Assembly (NCBI GenBank): GCA_021229015.1
Contig: CM037794.1
Span: 45,195,436-45,259,435 of the forward strand
DNA length: 64,000 bases
Source of the DNA: Solen grandis
Lineage: Eukaryota > Mollusca > Bivalvia > Adapedonta > Solenidae
Direction: 5' to 3'
This document shows positions 11,885 to 21,700 of this stretch, piece by piece. How positions within the stretch are numbered: position 1 is the first letter of the stretch; every line of letters starts with the position of its first letter. The notes under the pieces are model-generated. The model was not told where the DNA came from and did not search any database. It was given only the letters and a program-made list of their open reading frames with translations. Position numbers and translations under genes: made by a program.

Positions 11885-14764
11885 TTAGGTTTTCGCACCT
11901 CGCAGTGCGAAAACCTATTGTTCTTCTTCTGTTTTTTTTTTTTTTTTTTTTTAGGTTTTCGCACCTCGCAGTGCGAAAACCTATTGTTCTTCTTCTGTTT
12001 GTTTTTTTTATTTTTTTTTTTTTTTATTATTTTTCTAACCCTTTTTTGTTAACGGCAAATCTCCGTGATCAGAAAAGCCACATTTACGGAATTTTAATCA
12101 GTTTTTACACGTATTTGAAGATGATCCTAACGTTGAGAAAATATTCATTTATGTCTTACTTTTTCCGCTAGGGGGCGTTTTGTATGAAATTTATTAATGG
12201 CTAATAACTCAGTTATTTGAGGTCTGATTCAAATTGCGGTTTTTTGCATTGTATTCCTTGTTGATAGCCTCATAAAATATGATAGTTTCGAGGGTACGTG
12301 TCGCTGAAAGTTTTTGAGCTACAGAAGGTTGAATGTTCGAACCTCGCAAAAAACTGTGCAAATGAGGGTAGGTCTAGAAAAACCTATCCATTTTTGTTAG
12401 AGATCAGTTAGAAGAGTTCTGTTTGCTGCAAATGATTTGCAAGACATATACGCACAAAATATATGGGGTGGCGAATTTAAGAAATGCATGTTTGTCTCTG
12501 GATACGGTCAAACTTTACTAAATTTTAGGAAAATTAAAATTTCAAAAACATGTTTTTTGTCTCTCCTGAATTTATTTTTGGTTCATCCTTCATGAAATTT
12601 TCACAAGTTATGTATTGTTATGTCGGAAAGGGCGTCACGATTAAAATTTAAAAAATAAATGAAAAGGTCAAGGTCATATTACGATTATTGTGTTTTTATT
12701 CGGCCCCACATAGCTCCAAAACTATAAATATTTCATTAAGAGTATATCGACAAAATTTTTAGTTCCTCAAGAGCCCTTTCCATTGATGGTTAGTTTTTGA
12801 AGATCGGACTTGATTTGGTCATTTTACGGCAGTCCAAAGTTTGATCCTTTTTTGGAATAATTGTAAATCAGGTTTTATGCTTCAAATTCTGATAAAATAA
12901 GAATAAAAAGTTCGACTTGTGCGACTAGTATACTTGATTGAACTATTTGCTGCTTTGCTAGATACCTAACAGTAAAATCAATTTTCTTTCTCATTTTGCC
13001 GCTAGGGGGCGCTTTTCTTGAAATCATTCTTTTGCTTATAACTCAAAAAGTTGAAGTCCGATTCGAATGCTGTTTTTTGCATTCTGTTCCCTGTTGATAG
13101 CCTCATAACATATGATAGGATTCGTGGGTCCATGTGGCTGAAAGCTCTTGAGCTACGGAAGGTTGAATGTTCGAACCTTGCAAAAAAAAAAAACAAAATA
13201 AAAACTGTGCAAATGAGGGTAGGTCTACGAAAAACCTATCCGTTTTTGTTAGAGATCAGATAGAAGAATTCTGTCTCCGGCATACCATTTGAAAGACGTA
13301 TACACACAAAATATATGGGGTGGCGAATTAAGGAAATGCGTGGTTTGTCCTCTAGAAACGGTCAAACTTCACTAAATTTTAGGAAAAATTAAAATTTCAA
13401 AAACATGTTTTAGTCGCTCCTGACTTTATTTTCTGTTCATTCTTCGTGAAAATTTCACAAGTTATGTATTGTTATGTTCGAAAGGGCCTCACAATTCAAA
13501 AAATAAAAAAGAATTGAAAAGGTCAAGGTCATATTACGATTATTGTGTTTTTATTCGGCCCCAAATAGCTCCAAAACTAAAATATTTCATTAAGAGTATA
13601 TGAACAAAAGTTTTAGTTCTTGAGGAGCTCTTTCCAGTGATGTTTAGTTTTGAAGATCGGACTTGATTTGTTCATTTTACGGCAGTCCAAAGTTTGATCC
13701 TTTTTTGGAATTATTGTAAATCAGGTTTTATGCTTCAAATTCTGATACGTAAGAATAAAAAGTTTGAATTGTGTGACTAGTATACTTGATTGAACTATTT
13801 GCTGCTTTGCTAGGTACCTAACAGTAAAATTTTAATCAATTTTCTTTCTCATTTTGCCGCTAGGGGGCGCATTTCTTGAAATCATTCTTTTGCTTATAAC
13901 TCAAAAAGTTGAAGTCCGATTCGAATGCGGTTTTTTGTATTCTGTTCCCTGTTGATAGCCTCATAATATATGATAGGTTTCGAGGGGTCCGTATGCTGAA
14001 AGCTTTTGAGCTACGGAAGGTTGAATGTTCGAATCTCGCAAAAAAACAAACAAAAAAAAAACTGTGAAAATGAGGGTAGGTCTACGAAAAACCTATCAGT
14101 TTTTTGTTAGAGATCAGATAGAAGAATTCTGTCTCCGGCATACCATTTGAAAGACGTATACACACAAAATATATGGGGTGGCGATTTTAAGAAATGCGTG
14201 GTTTGTGCACTAGAAACGGTCAAACTTCACTTAAATTTAGGAAAAATTAAAATTCCAAAAACATGTTTATTGTCGCTCCTGACTTTATTTTTTGTTTATT
14301 CGTCATGAAATTTTCACACGTTATGTTTTGGTAAGTTTGAAAGGGCCTCACAATTAAAAAGTTAAAAAAAAAACATTGAAAAGGTCAATGTCATTTTACG
14401 ATAATTGTGCTTCAAGTTGTGATATATAAGTAAAAGAATGTTCAACTAGTGCGACTTATTATACTTGTTTGAACTATTTGCTGTTTTTTGCAATTTTGTT
14501 TCTAATTTTGCCGCTAGAGGGCGTTTTCCTTAAAATCACTCTTTTGCTTATAACTCAAAATGTTAAAGTCTGATTGAAATGCGGTTTTCAGCATTTTGTT
14601 CCTTGTTGACAGCACCACAGAATGTGATGGATTTCAAGGACAGGATATGGGAAAATAATTGCGCTAGAAGAGTTTGAATGTTCTAACATTGCAAAAAAAA
14701 ACTGTGCAAATGAGAGTAGGTCTTCAAAAACCTTTTCGTTCTGTTTCATATTGAAAATTGTGAC
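11885..14764 (+). mobile_element. Family A element E7, truncated by assembly gap
   Basis: The 5' hairpin plus 'tattgttcttcttctg' occurs twice, at about 11887-11932 and 11954-11999, separated by a T run, so the front end is duplicated. The core has monomers of about 857 bp, marked at roughly 12561, 13417 and 14274. The element enters the N gap before any 3' end. Its last monomer differs (14400-14764) and resembles 700-1050 in E1. Confidence 0.65.
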
Positions 14765-14864
14765 NNNNNNNNNNNNNNNNNNNNNNNNNNNNNNNNNNNN
14801 NNNNNNNNNNNNNNNNNNNNNNNNNNNNNNNNNNNNNNNNNNNNNNNNNNNNNNNNNNNNNNNN
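14765..14864. other. Assembly gap (100 N)
   Basis: Exactly 100 N, which is usually a placeholder of unknown true length. It lies at the edge of the family A array, where a collapsed repeat is likely. Confidence 0.98.
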
Positions 14865-14954
14865 GGGCTCAAAGTTGCATGGCGAGATTCACTCTTTGCA
14901 AAATAAAGGAAACCATTTACTGTTATTAAACAATTATTATATTGGCCTTCACAG

Positions 14955-15007
14955 TTTGGTTTGTAATTTAGCAGATGCAGCTAGAAAGCTAAATTCAAAC
15001 TTTGATG
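14955..15007 (+). CDS. Possible upstream exon of the ARM-TIR-SAM gene (tentative)
   Basis: An acceptor-like 'ccttcacag' ends at 14954 and a strong donor (g|GTAAGT) starts at 15008. The frame between reads LVCNLADAARKLNSNFD and leaves one base of a codon, which is the phase needed by the exon at 18607. The residues could be ARM-like but I do not recognise them, and the open frame also continues past the donor to 15099. An unrelated sequence is equally possible. RNA evidence would decide. Confidence 0.15.
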
Positions 15008-15390
15008 GTAAGTCCATTCGACGGCACTTAGTTATTATACTGGGGCAAAATGCTATGGATAGACCAGCTAATTATAAACTGGACAAGCCTTACTTCTAAA
15101 AGGAAATTTTATTTCATCACCACTGGATTAGATACTGCTTCTGTGTTTTGTTGTTGCCATGGTTCTGTGTAATTTGGAATTTTCATTTAGGAAACCTCTC
15201 CGTAAGCTTGTGAATAGGTTGGTGGTTGTATTTAGGTGTCTGCAGTATGGGTCATCCTTCATTAATTTTGTAATTAGCTTGATGAAGCTGTATGACTGAA
15301 ATACTGTCTCAACAACTTTTTTCCCCACTGTATCTTTTGAACTACTTGTATTATTTTGAAACTTTACACAAATATTAACCTCGAATGAGG
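15008..15390. other. Non-coding, no gene seen
   Basis: AT-rich sequence with no supported gene. The stretch 15288-15306 (TATGACTGAAATACTGTC) matches part of the SINE tail near 53740, so a fragment of that SINE may sit here. Confidence 0.4.
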
Positions 15391-15394
15391 GGAT

Positions 15395-15985
15395 AGACTC
15401 ACTTTTTAGTCCCCTACTGGTGTCTGTCTGTCTGTCTGTCCTACTGTCAGGATGTCTGGAAATCTGGATCCTACGATAACTTAAAAACCATGATACGCAT
15501 CATAGCACAGAATTCAATTTTGTCTCATTCAGATGAATGACTTTTATTGAGAGTATGTTCATGTACTTCTGAATCCACTGAGACCTTTGCTATGAATCTT
15601 CACCCAAATACTGCTTGCAGTAAGGGAAGTTATTTATGACAAGGGCTATAATTGACAGTTGATTTATTAATGATTAATGTCTTTTTTTATGCCCCTTCCC
15701 CACTATAAATTATCTCTAACCAGAATTCTCCACTAAATCTGTTATTTTTTATCTACTTCTATATACATTTGTATGACTCTTCCTGTCTCAGTATATCATT
15801 TCTGGCCCTTTTTGCGATTATTACTGGTTATTTTGGAAGTCTAAACTTCGGTAAGTGGTCTAGGAATGATACAAATGTATGTTTCAAGTTCTTAAAAGGA
15901 ACGGAAAATTCCATAGAGCAACAAGCACAAAAAAGAGACAATGAATTGCGGGGGCATCCATGTCCTATGGATACAGTTCCTATTG
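15395..15985 (+). mobile_element. Probable tandem-core type element (TAGTCCCCTACTGG family)
   Basis: A start resembling the other families ('ctttttagtcccctactgg') is followed by (GTCT)n. Near 15950-15985 a GGGGGCATCCAT...ATGGATAC hairpin is followed by a 'cctattgt' end. The plan (T-rich flank, CTGTCTGTC leader, 3' hairpin) is like families B and C, but I cannot show a clear inverted pair or a tandem core. Assignment is tentative. Confidence 0.3.
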
Positions 15986-16270
15986 TGGATTATACAAATG
16001 TACTTACTTTTTGTGTCACCTGTTGTTAACTTCTCTGTCGTCCATCTGTCTGTCTGTCACACTTTTTCCATCAATCTTCTCTCAGCAGGTGACAAAACAC
16101 TTCTAATATTACCAGTAACCAGCAACGTCAGGGCCATTTTAAATTAAAGATTGGTGGCGATATATAAAGTACCATTTGTATAGCTATGTAATAAATATTC
16201 TTTGAGTCCTTCTAAGTACTCTGAGTGACTCTCTGTTTTCTTAGGAAACATTATAGAATGTGCTATTTTT

Positions 16271-17068
16271 AGCTCACCTGAGCACTATTTGCTCAAGGTT
16301 AGCTTTTGTGATCACCCTGCAACCGGTATCATATGTCGTCAGTCGTCATGCGTCATCAATTGTCCGTCGTCAACAACTTGCATTAAACGACATCTCCTCT
16401 GAAACCACTGGACAGAATTTGATTAAACTTGGCAGGGATGATCCTTGGGCGAACTTTTAGAAAAGTTGCTAAAATAAACTTGATCCATGTAGAACTCTGG
16501 TTTCCATGGCAATGGTAAGAAAAAAAAATGAAAACTTCAATAAATCATCTCCTTCAAAAGTACTGGCCAGATTTCAAAATATTTTAGTACAGATGTTCCT
16601 TTGGTAACTCTCTACCAAGGTTGCTCAAATAATTCTGATCTGTAAAAACACAACATGGTTAGGGGGGTGGGAGGGGGATCTTATTTTCCTATATTGTCCA
16701 TAGTGAAAACTTTAAAAGACTTCTGCTCCAAATCTACTGGCCAGATTTAAAATGTTTTGCCACAGATGTTCTATTGGAAAGCCTCTACCAAGATGGTAAT
16801 ATTAATGACTATTATGTTGTCAAGGTTTACTTGCTATTGGACTACTAGCTCCAGTTATGGCCCTTGAAGTATAAAAAATGTCATATTTAACTTTGTTTTC
16901 ATTCTAGCATCCACATTTATAAAGCAATCTTGATCAGATGTATACATAATGATAATAAACCAAGGCTTATTTATTCCTTGTATGGAAGTTATGGTCCATA
17001 ATACTTAAGGTTGCCTTTAGAGCTGTGTTGCTGAGGTGAGCGATATAGGACCACCATGGCTGTCTTGT
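16271..17068 (+). mobile_element. Family B element B1 (GCTCACCTGAGC family)
   Basis: It starts AGCTCACCTGAGCAC after a T run, has CGTC-rich leader DNA and 'catctcctctgaaacca' modules, and ends GAGGTGAGCGATATAGG, a GGACC/GG-type stem and 'tcttgtt'. The 5' motif GCTCACCT and the 3' motif AGGTGAGC are inverse copies. Confidence 0.65.
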
Positions 17069-17994
17069 TAAATTATATGATATTATGTCAGTAAATGAAA
17101 ACAAAAAGACTGAATAAAAATGCTGCAGGAGGAATAAATGTTTAAGACTTCTGTTTTGCAATATAGTCACTCCTTGATCCGTTTCCTTGGAAACTTATAT
17201 CGAATATAAATCTAATAAAAGCGCCATTGTGGGCATTAATGGTATTCTAAATCCGTCCAGCTGAAGACCATTGAAATTATTCTGTAATCTTCAACACAGT
17301 TTCCATTCACATACAGAAATATACAGAAACAATTTCCAGCTATTGCATGCAATTAAAGTTTTGAAATTGGTGGTTTTACAGAATAAAAGCATTTTCCATG
17401 GCTTCATATGCTAAAATGCATTGCTTTCTGTGTATCTATGGTTTATTCTTAGCCCCACAGTGTTTTCATTGCAGGTTTTAAGTATATAAAACTCCATCAG
17501 CTCGTAGTTTATAAAAGCAAAATGTGTTCTTGGAGAAGGATTTTGTGAAATTAGCTCCATCCCTCATGGCAGAGGCTATAAAACACTTTGCTTGATTTTT
17601 AGATTGAATGTTTGTTGCACATATTCAAGTCTCATTAACGTTTATTACATTGTCTTTTCAGTTACTTTATAACTCTATATACAATCTGTAAAGAAAGAAG
17701 ATACAGATTTGTTCTTCATTTGTATCGTTTTATAGCTCATTACAAATGCTTAATTCCTTTGAAATTTAGAGAAAGCAGTATTCTTTTGATTGCCTAGAAT
17801 TCTGTACTTCAGAAATCTTGACTAAACTGTTTTAAATACTCACTAGCTGTTTGCACGTTTCATTGAATCTGAAATGGGATTTTATTTCCAAGGAACGGGA
17901 AAATGTTTTTATGTATTGATGAAATATGATGTGTACAACAGTTAATTGCGTATAGTATGTCCACCAAGACCTTTTGACATTCGCTTAACCCTTT
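17069..17994. other. Non-coding, nothing recognised
   Basis: AT-rich sequence upstream of the first secure exon. No frame with domain similarity or paired splice sites was found. Missing ARM exons could lie here but I cannot point to one. Confidence 0.5.
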
Positions 17995-17998
17995 CCCT

Positions 17999-18222
17999 CA
18001 TATAGACTCATTTTGACGCCCTCAATAGGTATCGCATAAAGCCTGATCTGCAGAAAACCACAGTTAAACCTTACTACATTTAATTACAAAATCTTCATTT
18101 CCAGACCACTGAGGAGCAGCGAACAGCATAAAACCTGATCAGCCTGCGAGTTACTCGCAGGCTGATCTGGTTTTATGTTGTTCGCATAGGTCTTTTCATG
18201 GTGTCCTCTATGAGGGAAAGGG
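17999..18222 (+). mobile_element. piggyBac-like MITE, copy 1 (TTAA target)
   Basis: The element is flanked by TTAA at 17995-17998 and 18223-18226. Its terminal inverted repeat begins CCCTTTCCCTCATA and returns as TATGAGGGAAAGGG. Inside is a long perfect palindrome (ATCAGCCTGCGAGT / ACTCGCAGGCTGAT, about 18137-18168). At 224 bp it has no coding capacity. TTAA targets with CCC termini are typical of piggyBac-type elements. Confidence 0.8.
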
Positions 18223-18606
18223 TTAAGTACCTGAATTTTTTTATTTTAGTTCTACAATTATGCAAATCATATACATTTAATATGTGTATTGATATTGGTA
18301 AAACGTGTCCATATAGCTTAATATGAAACAAAATGATTAAGAATAAAACTAATATCAAACAAATTGATTATTTTCACAAGAATTATTTGATTTAAAGACT
18401 AAACAGATGATTTCCATACCAAACTTAATTGAAACGATTGCAGACAACATATTCATTTTTAGGCTGTAATTCAGATACACAATATTTCTGTTACTGAGAA
18501 TATTTATTCATTAAAACGTTGATCATTGTTTTTTGCCAGGAAGGGATTGGCATGGCTGTGGAATCAAGCTTTTCTAGACATGTGACTGTCTTGTATTTGT
18601 TTTCAG

Positions 18607-18732
18607 CACTGTATGAGCTTCAGCAGTGTGATGAGGAAGAGATCTGTCATGCTGCTAGGGGAACATTTTGGGAGCTTGAGAACATATCTAGGTCGGCCAT
18701 TGGGAAAAGCAGCTCTTCCTCTGTCTCAGCAG
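18607..18732 (+). CDS. Exon a: ARM-repeat tail and Ser-rich linker
   Basis: Acceptor TTGTTTTCAG ends at 18606; donor CAG|GTTTGT starts at 18733. It encodes residues 1-42 plus one base. EEICHAARGTFWELE matches the last helix of an armadillo repeat (compare 'AASGALW.L' in the family). SSSSSVSA links to the TIR domain. A decayed copy of this exon lies at 60794-60920. An upstream acceptor at about 18540 is open in frame but less likely, because the copy also preserves the TTTCCAG at this boundary. Confidence 0.8.
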
Positions 18733-21700
18733 GTTTGTATCCCTTTGTCCTGGATTAAGACTGGTTCCCTTCCTTGATCTTGGCCAATTAATTGTTTGTT
18801 ATACTGGACAGACTGGTATCATTCCTGAATCTTGACTGATATCATTTTTCAACTTGCACTTAGTTGACTTGTATCACTTATTGATATTTACAAATTAACC
18901 ATAATCCTTAAAGTAATGAGGGAGTGTAGATAATCTAATGAAGAAGAAGAACCCTAAAAGAATGATTGATTACAGCAATGCCTATAATGGTATCATTCCT
19001 AGACCTAACCAGGGTATATACTTTGGTAGAAAAACTGCCTATAAAATGTAACAGTAAGAAGTCATTCCAGGACTTTCACAGATCTACCTACTGTATTGGT
19101 TTCATTCCTGGTGTCATTTCACATGTAAATTCTGGTATCATCCATTTTGTAGTTTCCTGGTACCATTCCTTGCCATGTCATTCGAGGAGTCATTACTTGT
19201 GTCATTCCTGGTATCACCCCTTCTTTCATTCCTGGTATCATCCCTTTGTCATTCCTGCTACCATCCCTTTTTTCATTCCTGGTATCATCCCTTGTTTCAT
19301 TCCTGGTACCATCTCTTGTTTCATTCCTGGTACCATCCCTTGGTACCATCCCTTGTGTCATTCCTGGTATCATCCCTTGTCTTATTCCTGGTACCATCCC
19401 TTGTTTCATTTCTGTTATCATCCCTTGTTTCATTCCTGGTATCATCCCTTGAGTCATTCTTGGTATCATCCCTTGTTTCATCCCTGGTATCATCCCTTGT
19501 CTCATTCCTGGTATCATCCCTTGTTTCATTCCTAGTATCTTCCCTTGTTTCATTCCTGGTATCATCCCTTGTCTCACTCCTGGTATCATCCCTTGTTTCA
19601 TTCCTGGTACCATTCCTTGTCTCATCCCTTGTTTCATTCCTAGTACCATCCCTTCTGTCATTCCTGGTACCATCCATTGTATCAATTCTGGTACCATCCC
19701 TTGTCTTATTCCTGGTATCATCCCTTGTTTCATTCCTGGTACCATCCCTTCTGTCAATCATGGTATCATTCCATGTGTCATTCCTGATATCAAAATAATG
19801 CTGTTATCTTTTTTTCTTGAAAACATGATGTTGATAATTTTCATATTTTATTATGGTTTTAGTTTCTGAAATCTGTGCTTGGCTTATGGTATGGTTTTTC
19901 TATTGCAAAAATAAATGTTAAAAATAGATCAGATTTTGTAATATTTTTCGTGTTCTCATGAAAAAAGGTAGCATTTTTATCTGGTAATGGTAAAGTTTTG
20001 TTAACCCAATACACATGATTTCTGTATCAGTGACGTTAAGTTCTACTTTGTTTTCATAGTATTGTTGACTAGATAAGAATCACCCTCAGTCTTGTCTCAT
20101 CTTTCATTACATTAACTTTGGTCACTGTTGTTCTTTATGTATTCATACTTGGAATAAATTGACTTTTATATCATACAAACTGATAAAAGACCTTGTTCTA
20201 TCATTGAGTTAAAACCCATATCTCACAGTGTGAGTGATATAGATCTGCTGGAACTACCTTTTCACTTATACAGGGTATTAAGCAGCAGTTAGCCAGAAAT
20301 AAAAACAACAACAAAAAAACATTTGTTTTTTATGAACATGGAATATATCTTATGTTGAAGTGATTAAATTAACACATTTTCACTTGTGCTATGTGCTTTT
20401 TAAGAGTATTGAATTGTATTACTTCTCAGTGTGATATATTCCATATCCACTCAAAACAAAATACAGTTGAGTCTCGTTGTGTCGTCATCGTGAGTCTCGA
20501 CATTTAGTATATTCTCGACATACTTTGAAAGTTCCAACTTTTTTCTCTATTAAATTATATATAAAATCCATTCTTATCTCGAAATTTTGTATTTTGAATT
20601 TTTTTTATATATCAACGTATTTCTTTGGTCCAGATAGGTAAATTCTTACCTGAAACTATGCGTTTATTTTGACATGTGCCGAAACGCTTTTGGACGTGTG
20701 AAAATTCTGTATCCCCGCAGTAGGTTTTCACAATTTAGTAATTTATTGTCCCCACCAGCGCTACTAGTGTCAGTTACAGCATTTAGATGTTGCAAACTGT
20801 AATGTATGGAATTAAACTGATTAATGCTAGATGCAATCATACACGCTGAACTAAATTATAAAAAGTATGAACTATTTTTACAACACCGGTGTTCTAACGT
20901 CAACGCATTTATTTGGCAGTATTAGCAGCATGTACATGCATCATCAACTTTAACAAAACTCAGTTTAGGCTATAATATAGAATATAAGACTAGTTTTTTT
21001 ATTATGTATATAGGGCCTTAACCCTTTCCCTCATATAGACTCATTTTGACGCACTCAGTAGGTACCACATAAAGCCTGATCTGCAGAAAACCACAGTTAA
21101 ACCTTACCAAATTTAATTATAAAGTCCTCATTTCCAGACCACTGAGGAGCAGCGAACAGCATAAAACCTGATCAGCCTGCGAGTTACTTGCAGGCTGATC
21201 TGGTTTTATGCTGTTCGCATAGGTCCTTTCATGGTGTCCTCTATGAGGGAAAGGGATAATCAGTATCATGATGGAACCAATCATCAGACAAGTGCAGATA
21301 ACTGTGTTCAGGATTTTGTAAGAATTATAGCCTTTTTTTTCTGTAAAGGCAGTGAAAGTATTCATCCTCTTTAGTGACCAGTGCTCTTGTTAACTTGGTA
21401 AGCTGGTAATGTTACAGACAAGGACCCTAACCAACCTCACATCATGATTAGCTACCAGTGGGACTCCCAGCCCATCATGATTAAGATCAAGAACCGACTG
21501 AGACACGCCGGCTACAAGGTCTGGATGGATGTGGAACACATGAGTAAGCTATTTAGCATACCCATTTACCCCCCTGTAGAGAGGTTTTGTAACTCCCAAA
21601 TTAGCCATGTACCACCTCTCTGTATGAAGGGGTACATAGTTAAGGAAAAACAGCAGTAGTACCCCCAGTTTCAAAACTCACTGGGCAATCTGCTGTTATG

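Larger units (their letters stand above)
470..14391 (+). promoter_or_regulatory. Nineteen regularly spaced AGGTCAAGGTCA motifs
   Basis: Each core monomer of family A carries this string, at about 470, 1777, 2108, 2439, 3377, 3697, 4836, 5167, 5499, 5828, 6158, 6486, 8297, 8629, 10162, 11003, 12664, 13519 and 14380. Two (6486 and 14380) have one change. It is a direct repeat with no spacer (DR0) that includes TCAAGGTCA, the known site type for NR6A/GCNF, ERR and FTZ-F1/SF-1 nuclear receptors. Binding is not shown here. Confidence 0.5.

Noticed and set aside
1371..14872. Dozens of 60-120-codon frames, several with identical starts
   Set aside because: They are the tandem monomers of family A read through; no domain, no codon bias, and the frames break between copies.
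18966..19798. Long open frames on both strands in the 24-bp minisatellite
   Set aside because: Same cause: 24 is divisible by three and the translation only repeats the unit.
21444..21659. Reading exon b as a separate small gene from its internal ATG
   Set aside because: TIR similarity stops exactly at the GTAAGC donor and resumes in exon c with the right phase.
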